A DNA stretch of 64,000 nt, taken from NCBI GenBank assembly GCA_020638855.1, contig JACKHT010000006.1, positions 62,001 to 126,000 of the forward strand, written 5' to 3'. This document shows positions 7,760-16,672 of the stretch, in pieces; the first letter of the stretch is position 1, and each line of letters opens with the position of its first letter. This DNA comes from Planctomycetota bacterium (GTDB lineage: Bacteria; Planctomycetota; UBA1135; GCA-002686595). The notes beneath the pieces are model-generated. The model worked only from the letters and a program-made list of their open reading frames with translations. It had not been told where the DNA came from and ran no database searches. The position numbers and the translations under genes are program-made.

Positions 7760-8839
7760 TCACTCGGACTTGGGCGGGACCGGTGCTGCCGTCGGAGTCC
7801 CTGCCGTCGATCGCCAGAACTTCCACCGACTGGGGCCGGTGGCACTGTCCTGCAGCCCGCCGTATTGCCCCTCGCCGAGGATCTCGCCGGTGTCACTCCA
7901 GATGCGGTGCCGCCCAACGGGTAGGCCGCCTTCGAAGGCCCCTTCCACCGCCTTTTGGCCCCCCGCGTAGAAGGTGGTCCCTTGCCCGGTGGGCAAGCCG
8001 GCGCGGTACTCGACTTCCGCGATCTTGTTGCCCTGGTAGTCCCAGGCCACGTGCACCCCTTCGCGCTGACCCGCTTGGTACAAGCCGAACGACTTCTTGT
8101 TGCCGTTGGAGTGGAACAAAGTCATCTCGCCGTTCGGCCGCCCATCGAGGTAGAGCCCCATCAAAAGCAGGTTGCCGCTGCCATCCCAAATCGAACGCAA
8201 CCCGGTCAGCTGGCCCTGGCGATAGACCGACTCTTCGCGCAGCACGCCCAACTCATCCCAGACGCGATGCAACCCGACGCGCCCGCCCGCTTGCCATTCG
8301 CCTTGTTCGAGCAGCTGGCCCTGGGGGTGGTAGACCTCATACTGTTCTTCAAGTTGCCCCTGGTCGAAACGACCGCTGAAAGCGAGCGCGCCGTTCTCGT
8401 AGTACACCCGGAAGGGGCCGGTTTCCTTGCCCGCCTCAAACCGCGCCCGCAGGCGGAGTTGGCCGTTGGCGTGCCAGAAGGAGAAGATCCCGTTGCGCTT
8501 GCCGCTGGCATAGTCCCCCTCCCACTCGGGCACCATGTCGGGCAGGTAGGCCTTCCAAGTCCCCTCGCGGCCCAGCTCGGGAACGCGCGTCCGGTCGGGC
8601 AGGAAATCCGCAGGCCCGGGAATCGCCCCATGCACGAACCGCCCCTGGGCTTGCAGCGACCCATCCGGGTAGCGAAACGTCCAAACGCCTTCTGCCCGCT
8701 GGACCCCGTCCGCATCCACCGACACCCGGCCGTCCATGCGCAACGAGAGGCCTTCGCCGTAGAAACCCCGAATGGCCTGGGTCTTGGGGCCGCAGCCAAC
8801 CAAACAACCGGTCGCGAACAGGGTGAGGAAGAGCTTCAT
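7760..8839 (-). CDS. Lipoprotein with YwqK/MORN_2-type repeats
   Basis: The 359-residue protein starts with a lipoprotein signal ending L-V-G-C at residues 13-16, so it should be lipid-anchored outside the cytoplasm. The body is a run of degenerate 22-25 residue repeats of the form G-x-w-x-x-x-Y-x-N-G-x-L-x-x-x-G-x-F-x-x-G, for example W-H-A-N-G-Q-L-R-L and Y-E-N-G-A-L-A-F-S-G. These are the YwqK or MORN variant 2 repeats. The tail after about residue 330 is low-complexity (P-T-A-A-P-V-P-P). It is divergent from the MATE exporter, 131 bp apart. Function is unknown; despite the YwqK antitoxin label for the repeat, there is no toxin gene next to it. Confidence 0.85.
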   Translation of the reverse strand: MKLFLTLFATGCLVGCGPKTQAIRGFYGEGLSLRMDGRVSVDADGVQRAEGVWTFRYPDGSLQAQGRFVHGAIPGPADFLPDRTRVPELGREGTWKAYLPDMVPEWEGDYASGKRNGIFSFWHANGQLRLRARFEAGKETGPFRVYYENGALAFSGRFDQGQLEEQYEVYHPQGQLLEQGEWQAGGRVGLHRVWDELGVLREESVYRQGQLTGLRSIWDGSGNLLLMGLYLDGRPNGEMTLFHSNGNKKSFGLYQAGQREGVHVAWDYQGNKIAEVEYRAGLPTGQGTTFYAGGQKAVEGAFEGGLPVGRHRIWSDTGEILGEGQYGGLQDSATGPSRWKFWRSTAGTPTAAPVPPKSE

Positions 8840-8970
8840 GGGCGGCAGGGCGAACGACGCCCATGGTAGCAGGGCCCTGCTTTGGGTCGCAGCCCGGAAC
8901 CTCTGGGGCCGAGCTCCTTTCCCAAGGGGAACCCTACGCGAATCGACTGGGCCCCCGCTATCTTCGGCCC

Positions 8971-10332
8971 ATGCACAGCACCGACCCCGAGGAACGCCGC
9001 GAGTGGTGGGTGCTGTTCCGACTCGCGATCCCGATCATCTTCACCAACCTGACGATGTTCTCGATGTCGGCGGTGGACACGCTGATGATCGGGCATCGTT
9101 CGAAGGAGGACTTGGCCGCCATGGGGCTGGCTTTGGTGTGGCTGCAGGGCACCACTATGTTCGCCAGCGGGATCCTGTTTGGCATGGATCCGATCGTCAG
9201 CCAAGCCCACGGCGCGGGCGACCGCAAACGCATTGCGGCGGTTCTCGGGCAGGGCTGGGTCTTGGCAGCCATCCTCACGCCGCTCTTGATGCTCGCTTGG
9301 TGGTGGACCGAGGACTTCCTGCTGCTCGCCGGCCAGGATCCGGCGCTAGCCCATGCCGGGGGAGCCTATGCACGCTGGTTGTGCCCTTCCGCGCCGTTCT
9401 TGATGATCTTCACGGTCTCGCGCCAGTGGCTGCAAGGCCGGCGCATCGTCAAGCCGATCCTGTTCCACGCCATGTGGGCCAACGCGCTCAACGTGCTGCT
9501 CAACTGGGTGTTGATCTTCGGGCACGCGGGTGCCCCGGAAATGGGGCTTGTGGGGGCTTCGGTGGCCACCTCGATCACGCGTGCAGCCATGGCGGCGGGT
9601 TTGGTGGCCTACCTGATGCGCAAGCAACACCACGTGGTGCCGCGCTTGGGGTTGGTTCCGGCCGCGCGCGATGGAGCGGCGCTGCGGCAGCTGTTTTGGC
9701 TGGGCTTGCCGGTGGCATTCCAGGTTTCGTTCGAGATCGGCGCTTTCGGGCTGTCGACTTTGTTTGCGGGCAGGCTGGGGACCACGGCGGCGTCGGCGCA
9801 CTTGGTGGTTCTCAACATGGCCAGCATCACCTTCATGGTGCCGCTCGGCATTGGGTTGGCGGCTTCGGCACGGGTGGGCAACCTGATCGGCGAGGGACGC
9901 CTGGAGCGGGCACGGCGGTCGGCCCGTTGGGCCTTTGGGATGGGGGCGGGGACGATGGCCTGCTTTGCGCTGGTGTTCTACTTCGGGCGCCACGAACTGC
10001 CTTGGCTGTACACAAACGCGGGTGAAATCGATGTAAGAATGGCGGCGGCCAGCATCCTGCCGATCGCGGCCGCGTTCCAGATCTTCGACGGGATCCAGGT
10101 CGTGGGCAGCGGGGTACTGCGCGGGGCCGGCCAAACCCGGGCGTCGGCTTTCTTCAATTTCCTGGGATATTGGCCACTGGCTCTGCCCTTGGGCTGGTTC
10201 TTGACCTTCCGCATGGACATGGGGATTCGGGGGATTTGGTGGGGCCTGGCCCTGGGCTTGGCGGGGGTGGCGACGGGGCTGATCGTTTGGTGGAAACGCA
10301 CCCCCCTTGAGCGGATCGACGCACCCGCCTGA
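8971..10332 (+). CDS. MATE family multidrug/Na+ antiporter
   Basis: The 453-residue inner-membrane protein has about twelve hydrophobic segments in two similar halves. The first half starts with I-P-I-I-F-T-N-L and contains the family segment G-M-D-P-I-V-S-Q-A-H-G-A-G. The second half starts near G-L-P-V-A-F-Q-V-S-F-E and has the matching G-L-A-A-S-A-R-V-G-N-L-I-G. MATE proteins export cationic drugs or metabolites in exchange for Na+ or H+. I chose the ATG at 8971, because the longer frame adds 36 residues without sense. TATCTT lies 6 nt before it and no Shine-Dalgarno is present, so the mRNA is probably leaderless. The specific substrate is not predictable. Confidence 0.9.
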   Translation: MHSTDPEERREWWVLFRLAIPIIFTNLTMFSMSAVDTLMIGHRSKEDLAAMGLALVWLQGTTMFASGILFGMDPIVSQAHGAGDRKRIAAVLGQGWVLAAILTPLLMLAWWWTEDFLLLAGQDPALAHAGGAYARWLCPSAPFLMIFTVSRQWLQGRRIVKPILFHAMWANALNVLLNWVLIFGHAGAPEMGLVGASVATSITRAAMAAGLVAYLMRKQHHVVPRLGLVPAARDGAALRQLFWLGLPVAFQVSFEIGAFGLSTLFAGRLGTTAASAHLVVLNMASITFMVPLGIGLAASARVGNLIGEGRLERARRSARWAFGMGAGTMACFALVFYFGRHELPWLYTNAGEIDVRMAAASILPIAAAFQIFDGIQVVGSGVLRGAGQTRASAFFNFLGYWPLALPLGWFLTFRMDMGIRGIWWGLALGLAGVATGLIVWWKRTPLERIDAPA

Positions 10333-10346
10333 TCGGGTTGGGCGGG

Positions 10347-10352
10347 TACAAT
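10347..10352 (+). promoter_or_regulatory. Possible -10 element (TACAAT) upstream of the redoxin gene
   Basis: GGGTACAATGGG begins just after the MATE stop codon and lies 96 nt before the redoxin ATG. The same GGGTACAAT string precedes the genes at 51959 and 56488. No convincing -35 element is present at 16-18 bp. Confidence 0.4.
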
Positions 10353-10448
10353 GGGGGCCTGGGTTCGGCCCAGACTCCTTTCCTACTCGCCTACTCGTAC
10401 TCAGCTCCTCGCAAGACTTGCAAGCCTTGCAAGCTCAGCGCCATCATC

Positions 10449-11489
10449 ATGCGTACACCCCTTCCCCTGCTCGCCGCCCTCGTGTGCTTGGGCGCCATGG
10501 GTGCCACGGCCGCGCCCTGGCAACCCTCCTTCCAAGACGAAGAGCCCACCGATGTCGTGGGCGTTCCGGCCCCCGAACTCCAAGCCCGTACCTGGTACAA
10601 CCACATCGGTCAAACCCCCACCCTGGCCAGCCTGAGCGGCAAGGTTTGGGTGGTGGAAATGTGGGCCACCTGGTGAGGCCCGTGTCGTGGGGCGTGGCCT
10701 CACCTCGAAAAACTGCAAGATGAATTTGGTGACCAGGGTCTGGTGGTACTCGCGCTCAGCGACGAATCCGATGAATTGGTAGGCGAATACGTGGACGACA
10801 TGGGCCTCCGCGTGCGCGTGGCGGCGGGAGCCGTCGCCCAAGGACCCTTCATGGGCAACGGCGTGCCGCGCACCTACGTGGTCGGACCCGATGGCAAAAT
10901 CCTTTGGAAGGGTCACCCCGCCTCGTTGAACTCGGGCGTGCTCAAGGATGCGCTCAAGGGCGTCAAGAAGAGCGCGAACACCTACCTGGCCTTCAACCCC
11001 GTCGGCGAATACACCGAAAAGGACGCCATCAAACTGGTCGACCTGGGACTCGAAGGCAAGTTGGCCAAGGCGCTCAAGGCTGCCAAGGATTTGGCCGCGG
11101 ACGAAGCCGGTGGCCCCGCCAGCGTCCAAGCCAACGCCTATGCGGGCGAAGTCGAAGGCTACGTCACCCTGCTCAAGCAGCAGGCCGAGAGCTTCATCAC
11201 CAAGCGCGAAATGGTCACCGGGACCGAAGTGCTCAAGACCCTCGCCAACGAGTTCAAAGGGACCGACCTCGCCCCGCCGATCGAGGAACGCCTCAAGGAA
11301 ATCGAAAAGGACGACACGCTCTCCAAAGAACTCGAAGCCGACGTGGCCCTGGGCAAGCTCAAGGAAGCCGCCATCAAGAAAGGCTGGCGCAAGCAAGCCA
11401 AGAAGTTGGAGTCGCTGATCAAGAAGTACGAAGGCACCGGGGCCGCCACCAAGGCCAAAGCGCTGCTGCGCAAAGCCAACTCCGAGTGA
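10449..11489 (+). CDS. TlpA-like thiol-disulfide redoxin with U-G-P-C motif (candidate selenoprotein)
   Basis: The frame of 347 codons contains one internal TGA at 10674-10676 (codon 76). It lies exactly at the first cysteine of the thioredoxin motif: V-E-M-W-A-T-W-U-G-P-C-R. The frame continues without fault for 270 codons. A signal peptide (L-L-A-A-L-V-C-L-G-A-M-G-A-T-A-A) places the enzyme outside the cytoplasm. Residues about 50-175 are the redoxin fold, with the cis-proline segment G-V-P-R-T-Y-V-V-G-P-D-G. Residues about 185-346 form a charged helical extension of unknown role. Selenocysteine in the attacking position of thioredoxin-like proteins is known from other bacteria, so recoding is far more likely than a nonsense mutation. 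A SECIS-like hairpin follows at 10687-10703 and a strong terminator at 11525. Partners and substrates are unknown. Confidence 0.88.
10687..10703 (+). promoter_or_regulatory. Candidate bacterial SECIS hairpin for the redoxin UGA
   Basis: GTGGGG pairs with CCTCAC (one G-U pair) around the five-base loop CGTGG. The loop begins 16 nt after the TGA, and its second and third bases are GU, as in the hairpin of the binding-protein gene. A competing fold pairs TGAGGCC (10674-10680) with GGCCTCA (10696-10702) and would hide the UGA in a stem. Which fold forms needs probing. Role inferred from position and shape. Confidence 0.55.
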
Positions 11490-11524
11490 TCTCGACTTGC
11501 CACGGACCCGAACGGGGTGCTAGA

Positions 11525-11559
11525 AACGGCGGGCGAGCCCATGGGGCTCGCCCGCCGTT
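11525..11559 (+). terminator. Strong hairpin terminator after the redoxin gene
   Basis: A perfect 16-bp stem (AACGGCGGGCGAGCCC paired with its complement) closes on the three-base loop ATG. It lies 36 nt after the redoxin stop, between convergent genes, and can serve both strands. The 3' flank is T-rich only briefly (GTTCGTT). Confidence 0.8.
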
Positions 11560-11631
11560 CGTTGGGGGGTACTTGGTTTCCGCCCAAGCGAAGCCCGCTG
11601 CGAGTCGTCCAAAGAACTCGCTGCTGCTGGC

Positions 11632-12660
11632 CTAAGGCTCGCGATTGCGCTCGTGCTGGATGCGGAGCATTTTGAGCTCGGCGAAGCGCGCTTCGAGCTC
11701 ACGCCACTTTTGGGGAGCGCGGTCCTGCATCTCGGCCAATTGGTACGCTTGCCGCGCGGAGTTCATCGCACGCAGGGCCTCCAACCACTGCCCGCGCGCC
11801 GCGAGCAACTCCGCCAACTCCTCCTGGCAACGCCCCAGCCACTCGGCATCGCGCCCCGCAAAACCGCGGGCATGCAGAGCCTTGGCCTCGGGGATGATGC
11901 GCACCAGGATTTGGCCCGCCTCATCCAACTCGCCTGCTAGGCGCAGGTTGTGCACCAGCGCCCACTCGGACTTGAGTCGATCGCGCGAGCCAGCGGGCGA
12001 CAGGTCCCGCGCTTTGCGCAACTGCTCGACCGCCCCCACATAGTCTCCGCGCTCCTCGTACACGAATCCTATCGCTTGGTAGGCGGCCGCAATCCAAGCC
12101 CGTTCGCCCGAAGCCTCCGCCGCTTGAAGGGCTCGTTGGCTCCACTCCAAGCGAGCCGCAGGCGAGGCCACGACCGAGGCCAGGGTGCTAGCCTGCAGCG
12201 CCCGACCCCACATTTGGTGCTCCATGGTGGTATGGAACAGCTCTTCGAACACCCCCAGCGCCGCTTGGAACTGGCTCGCATCGCGCAGGGCCAAGGCGTT
12301 GGCGAGCTGCACCCGAGTGTGGGCAGCCAGGTCCTTCCCGTTGTCTTCGGCCTTGGCCTGGGCCAACCATTGGACTCCGCCGTCGCCCTGCCCCATCACG
12401 GACAGGGTCGCCGCCACCTGGGCCGCCGCCTCCGCAAAACGCGGTCCGGACTTCTCAGTGCGGGCGGCTACCGAGGCGAGTTTGTACAGCTCCAAGGCTT
12501 CCGCAAAGCTGCCCAACTCAAACGACCGATCGGCTTGTTCCAGCAATTCGACGGCTTTGGCCTTGGTCCGCACCGACGACTCGCTCGTCTGGCAGGCACC
12601 CAGCCAACCCGCCCCAGCTAGGCACAAGACCGCCACCAACCACCATCGAGTGTGCTGCAT
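11632..12660 (-). CDS. TPR-repeat lipoprotein
   Basis: The 342-residue protein begins with a lipoprotein signal ending W-L-G-A-C. The rest is alpha-helical and rich in Ala and Leu, with TPR-like helix pairs. Examples are A-V-E-L-L-E-Q-A-D-R-S-F-E-L-G-S-F-A-E-A-L and A-A-Y-Q-A-I-G-F-V-Y-E-E-R-G-D-Y-V-G-A-V. Such proteins act as scaffolds; no enzyme motif is present. I placed the start at 12660 because it opens the signal. A TATCCT hexamer stands 7 nt before this ATG and there is no Shine-Dalgarno, which predicts a leaderless mRNA. It is convergent with the redoxin gene across the shared terminator. Confidence 0.75.
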   Translation of the reverse strand: MQHTRWWLVAVLCLAGAGWLGACQTSESSVRTKAKAVELLEQADRSFELGSFAEALELYKLASVAARTEKSGPRFAEAAAQVAATLSVMGQGDGGVQWLAQAKAEDNGKDLAAHTRVQLANALALRDASQFQAALGVFEELFHTTMEHQMWGRALQASTLASVVASPAARLEWSQRALQAAEASGERAWIAAAYQAIGFVYEERGDYVGAVEQLRKARDLSPAGSRDRLKSEWALVHNLRLAGELDEAGQILVRIIPEAKALHARGFAGRDAEWLGRCQEELAELLAARGQWLEALRAMNSARQAYQLAEMQDRAPQKWRELEARFAELKMLRIQHERNREP

Positions 12661-12819
12661 GGCTAGGAGGATACACCTCCGGGCTTCGATCCCAGCGCGC
12701 GAAGCGCTGGATCGGCGGTTCGATGCCCCATTGGGGAGCTTCGGATGGCCGCCCGCGCGCTTCCGAACCCAGACCATGGGCCGCAGCCAGCCGATGCGCT
12801 AACCTGGGTGCCTACCACC

Positions 12820-15051
12820 ATGTCCCGCCGCTTTCCCTGGATTCTGCCCCTCTTGCTGGGGGCCGGCATCGCCAGCCTGTTCTGGTGGAAGTCCACGTTG
12901 CCCGCCTACGTCCATGGCGCGCTGCAGCAACAGGAAGGCTTGGCGCCGGGTGGAGTGAGTTCGACACCTTCCAGCAGCGGCTTGGAGCTGCAGCCTGCGC
13001 CCCTAGCCGATGGAGCGCGCAGCGATGCCTCGCTCGAGGACGGGTCCCCCGCCGCGCAAATGGATCGCAACCGACCTTCCGACGCAGCGCGCTTGCGGGT
13101 GCAATTGGTCGATGCGGCGGGCGGCGGTGCCCTGGCCGGCGTGAAAGTCGTCGCCTTCCTGGACCAGCAGCCGGGAGGGCGCATGCGAACCACGCGCAGC
13201 ACCGACCTGATGCGCGGGTCGTTGGATTGGAGCCCGACAAGCGACGCCAATGGATTCGTCGAGTTCGACTTGCCCCCCGACGCGGCGGTGCGTCTCTCGG
13301 TGCGCCCCGACCCGAACACGCACCAACCCCTGAACGAAACGGTTCTGCCGCTGCATCCCTTCGAGCAACGCGACCTGCGCCTCGCGGTCCAAAGCGTGCA
13401 CTTCACGCCCTACTTCGCGCTGGTCCGGGACCGCAGCAACGGCCAACCGATTGGCGGGGCTTGGGTGCGCATTTTCTCTCCCTCGGACTTGTCCGCAGGC
13501 CCACTCGAAGCCCAATCCAACACCCTCGCTAGGGCCAGTAGCAATGGCCATGGCATGTTCCAAGTGGATGCTTCCGAGCGCTCGTCGATGGCCTGGATCC
13601 AAGCGCCGGGGTTTGGCCCCACCTTGGTGGCCCTCGACGCGGCCCACGCCGATTCGCACAACCCGCGCGACCTGTACCTGACCCCGGGCAGCTGGCTGGC
13701 GGTGTACCTGCGCAACCACGAGGGCAAGCCCCTGGGCGACATCCCCATCACGCTCACCGCAACGACCTTGGCCCTGGTCCAAAGCGAAGCCGAACCGATC
13801 CAGCACTCCGCCGTGGTTTGGCGGGGGACGACCAACCGCTTTGGGCGTGCGGAATTCGACTCCTTGCCGGCCGACACGCCGCTGCACGTGGCCTTCCAAG
13901 TAGAGGGCGACAGCGTGGTCGATCCGCCGCCCATGCAGATTCTGTCCCCTGGGGAAGCGCGCGAACTCGAGTGGACGATCGGTGGCGGGACGCGCTTGAT
14001 GGGCGACCTGCATTCGGAGGAATCGGTTCCGTTGGCCGGCCAAGAGCTCTGGTTGCTGCCAGCCTCGTCCCCGGGCAGCCAGCTGATCACGCTCGCGGAT
14101 CAAGCTCGGGTGCTGCACAAAACGCACAGCGATCCCAACGGACACTTCGTGTTCTCGGGTATCCCCGCGGGCGCTTGGTGGATCGCCCCCGCGAGCAATG
14201 GCACGTCGACCCACTTGGCCCCGCTCGCGCGCCGCTACGAAGTACCCGAAGGCCTGCCCGAGCTGAATGTCCAGCTCGAAGTCTTCGGCCCGCGCTGGGT
14301 GGAAGGCCGGGTGCGCCAGCCCGACGGGGAAGTCGCCGACCACGAACAGGTTTGGTTGCACTCGATCGAAGTGCCTGGCGATCTATCCGAGTGGACGCGC
14401 GCCGACGGAACCTTCCGCATCGGGCCCTTGGCCCCGGGACTGGTCGAAGTGGGCGTGCGCTCGAGTCCGGACCACGTGGGCAGCCCACCGCAAGTGTGCA
14501 CCGCGGACGAGCGGCACCTGGAGATCCGCCTCTCGCATGACACGCGCATGGTGGCCTTGCTCGCAACCCAAGATGGTTCGCCACTGCCGCCGGTGGAGCG
14601 CATCCTGTTGACCCACCCCGATGGGAGCGTCAGCGACGAGCTCAACCTGGCTTGGGAAGGGCTCGAGCGGGGCAACTACGGAGTCTGCGTGCTCACGCAA
14701 GATGGACGCGTGGCGGTGGCTCAGCGGGTATTCCAAGGGTCGGGGATCAAGAGCGGCGAAGCCCTGCTCGAGTTGGCGCCTGGGGCGAAGGTCGAATTCA
14801 GCGGCCCAGGCAAGTACTCGCTGTGGATGGAGAGCGCATGCGTGACCATGGGGGAATTGGGTCCGGACGAGACGCGAACCGAGGTCGTCCCCACCGGGAC
14901 CCTGCGCCTTGAGCGGCCCGATCGAACCCAGCCTGGGGTTGCCCTCGAGGCAACCTTGGGCCGCCCGGTTCGGATCGATTTGGCCCGCGCTGCGTCGGGT
15001 CCGGGCCTCGCGCCCCGCACGGCGACCCAACCCGAGCCTCCGCCCCGCTGA
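12820..15051 (+). CDS. Membrane-anchored protein with carboxypeptidase-regulatory-like beta domains
   Basis: The 743-residue protein has one N-terminal membrane segment (W-I-L-P-L-L-L-G-A-G-I-A-S-L-F-W-W) and a long extracytoplasmic part. A Ser/Pro-rich linker of about 60 residues follows the anchor. The rest reads as a series of Ig-like or carboxypeptidase-D-regulatory-like beta modules. Their hallmarks are V-x-L-V-D-A-A-G-G-G-A-L-A-G-V-K-V near residue 95, and the repeated pattern D-x-N-G-x-F-x-F or D-A-N-G-F-V-E-F-D-L-P. No catalytic motif is visible. The layout matches the protein at 35853-37055. It may be a structural or surface protein. The start at 12820 was chosen because it puts basic residues just before the anchor. 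Confidence 0.7.
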   Translation: MSRRFPWILPLLLGAGIASLFWWKSTLPAYVHGALQQQEGLAPGGVSSTPSSSGLELQPAPLADGARSDASLEDGSPAAQMDRNRPSDAARLRVQLVDAAGGGALAGVKVVAFLDQQPGGRMRTTRSTDLMRGSLDWSPTSDANGFVEFDLPPDAAVRLSVRPDPNTHQPLNETVLPLHPFEQRDLRLAVQSVHFTPYFALVRDRSNGQPIGGAWVRIFSPSDLSAGPLEAQSNTLARASSNGHGMFQVDASERSSMAWIQAPGFGPTLVALDAAHADSHNPRDLYLTPGSWLAVYLRNHEGKPLGDIPITLTATTLALVQSEAEPIQHSAVVWRGTTNRFGRAEFDSLPADTPLHVAFQVEGDSVVDPPPMQILSPGEARELEWTIGGGTRLMGDLHSEESVPLAGQELWLLPASSPGSQLITLADQARVLHKTHSDPNGHFVFSGIPAGAWWIAPASNGTSTHLAPLARRYEVPEGLPELNVQLEVFGPRWVEGRVRQPDGEVADHEQVWLHSIEVPGDLSEWTRADGTFRIGPLAPGLVEVGVRSSPDHVGSPPQVCTADERHLEIRLSHDTRMVALLATQDGSPLPPVERILLTHPDGSVSDELNLAWEGLERGNYGVCVLTQDGRVAVAQRVFQGSGIKSGEALLELAPGAKVEFSGPGKYSLWMESACVTMGELGPDETRTEVVPTGTLRLERPDRTQPGVALEATLGRPVRIDLARAASGPGLAPRTATQPEPPPR

Positions 15052-15310
15052 TTCCCGCAATCCGCACCCATTTTGCGGACGGAGGGGGGCCGACTGGGCC
15101 GATCTTTAAGACAATGGGAAGGGCGCTCCCTACGGTTTGAGGAGTCCTAGCGCTCCCGAAGCCCCCGAGGGGGCACCGGGAGTGGGGCTCCCAGGCCCCG
15201 GGAACGGACCTTCTCGCCGACCTAACCCCTTTGCGATCCACCGATTTCAAAGTCTTGGCCTGGGCCGTATGGCCCCCGGGGCTAGAATCTTCCGGCGCCT
15301 AAGGCCTCCC
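15052..15310 (+). promoter_or_regulatory. Upstream region of the desaturase gene with a TAGAAT -10-like element
   Basis: No gene is visible in these 259 bases. GGGGCTAGAATCTT at 15278-15291 contains TAGAAT (15283-15288), 22 nt before the desaturase ATG. TTGGCC at 15255-15260 lies 22 bp further up, too far for a classic -35. The same CTAGAAT string precedes the gene at 39399. Confidence 0.4.
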
Positions 15311-16198
15311 ATGATGACCGATTTAGCAAAACCCCGCCTGGACTGGACCAACACCCTCTTTCTCGGCTTTAGCCACTTGATGGCGCTTGGTGGCGTCTAC
15401 TGGCTGATCTTCCACTGGAGCTGGCCCATCTTCCTGGGCGCTGTGGCTTGGTTCGGCATGTGCGGCCTGTCGATCACCGGTGGGTACCACCGGCTGTTCT
15501 CGCACCCCACCTACAAAGCCATCTGGCCGCTGCGGATGTTCTACCTGTTGTTCGGTGCTGCCTCCGTGCAAAACTCGGCGCTCAAGTGGTCGGCAGACCA
15601 CCGCATCCATCACAAGTTTGCGGACCAGGAGCGCGATCCGTACAACATCAACCGCGGCTTCTGGTGGGCGCACATCGGTTGGGTGCTGTGCCAAGCTCCC
15701 AGCAAGGTGGACCTCTCGATCGTGAGCGACCTGCAGAAGGATCGCTTGGTCATGAGCCAACACAACCACTACGTGTGGTGGGCCGTGATGGGCGGGGCGA
15801 TCTTGCCCGCGCTGGTGGGCTGGGCTTTTGGCGATCCGATCGGCGGCGTCCTGGTGATTGGCTTCCTGCGCTTGGTCGTCCAGTGGCACGCCACCTTCTC
15901 GATCAACTCGGTGGCGCACTCGATCGGCTCTCAGCCCTACGACACCGAAAGCACCTCGCGCGACTCCTGGATCACCGCGATCCTGACCCTGGGTGAGGGC
16001 TACCACAACTTCCACCACCGCTTCCAAGGCGACTACCGCAACGGCGTGCGCTGGTACCACCTGGATCCCACCAAGTGGTTCGTGTACTCCATGTCCAAGG
16101 TGGGCGTCACGCGCGATCTGCGCCGGGTTTCCCAGGAAGTCATCGACCGGGCCAAAGAAAGCGTGCGCAAGCAGGACAAGAACCCCACCGCCGCCTAA
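15311..16198 (+). CDS. Acyl-CoA delta-9 desaturase-like membrane di-iron enzyme
   Basis: The 295-residue membrane protein carries the three histidine boxes of the stearoyl-CoA desaturase family. They are H-R-L-F-S-H (60-65), D-H-R-I-H-H (96-101) and G-Y-H-N-F-H-H near residue 230; together they bind two irons. The segment N-S-V-A-H-S-I-G before the third box supplies the additional conserved H. Four hydrophobic segments flank the boxes as expected. The enzyme uses O2 to put a double bond into fatty acyl chains and so sets membrane fluidity. The length fits the bacterial acyl-CoA desaturase group. The next gene starts 15 bp downstream and may be co-transcribed. Confidence 0.92.
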   Translation: MMTDLAKPRLDWTNTLFLGFSHLMALGGVYWLIFHWSWPIFLGAVAWFGMCGLSITGGYHRLFSHPTYKAIWPLRMFYLLFGAASVQNSALKWSADHRIHHKFADQERDPYNINRGFWWAHIGWVLCQAPSKVDLSIVSDLQKDRLVMSQHNHYVWWAVMGGAILPALVGWAFGDPIGGVLVIGFLRLVVQWHATFSINSVAHSIGSQPYDTESTSRDSWITAILTLGEGYHNFHHRFQGDYRNGVRWYHLDPTKWFVYSMSKVGVTRDLRRVSQEVIDRAKESVRKQDKNPTAA

Positions 16199-16213
16199 CC
16201 CCCCATCGATCCC

Positions 16214-16672
16214 ATGGACTCAGCGCCCGAGCTGCTGGTGGCCCAATTGGCCCACCACGCGCGGGCGCTGAACTTTTTGGCCCAGGGCCTGACGACGGAG
16301 CAAGCCGCCGTCCGATTGCATGCCGATGGCCCGTCTGCCGCATGGATCCTGGACCATCTGTCCGAGATGACCCACAGCACCCTGGAAGCGCTGGGTGGCA
16401 CGGCCCCGGCGCCGCTGGCGGGGGGAGCTTGGCCCAAACCTTTGGCAGCGTTTCAGAGGCTTCACGGGGAACTCCACCGCCAAGCTAGCGCCCTGCCGGA
16501 AACCGACTGGAACGGGCCTCCAGCGGTTCCCGTGCTGCCCGCCTTTCGCGAAGCGCTGCGCACGCGGCAAGCCTTCCTTGCGGGCCACGTCTACCACTTG
16601 GCCTACCACGCCGGGCAGCTGGGGAGCTTGCGCGCGACGTTGGGGGCGACCCCGAGCGGTGGAAAGCGGTAG
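16214..16672 (+). CDS. DinB-like (DfsB/YfiT superfamily) four-helix protein
   Basis: This 152-residue protein has the helical pattern and the spaced histidines of DinB-superfamily metalloproteins. A first His sits in W-I-L-D-H-L-S-E-M near residue 50. Further ones lie in G-H-V-Y-H-L-A-Y-H-A-G-Q-L-G near residue 127. Members include thiol-dependent transferases (mycothiol or bacillithiol S-transferases), but many have no known activity. It follows the desaturase by 15 bp and is probably in the same transcript. Function beyond the fold is not predictable. Confidence 0.7.
   Translation: MDSAPELLVAQLAHHARALNFLAQGLTTEQAAVRLHADGPSAAWILDHLSEMTHSTLEALGGTAPAPLAGGAWPKPLAAFQRLHGELHRQASALPETDWNGPPAVPVLPAFREALRTRQAFLAGHVYHLAYHAGQLGSLRATLGATPSGGKR

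Noticed and set aside
10674..10702. Perfect 7-bp stem TGAGGCC/GGCCTCA that includes the UGA, considered as the SECIS
   Set aside because: It would bury the UGA and its loop would start only a few bases after it, outside the known bacterial distance; kept as a competing fold only.
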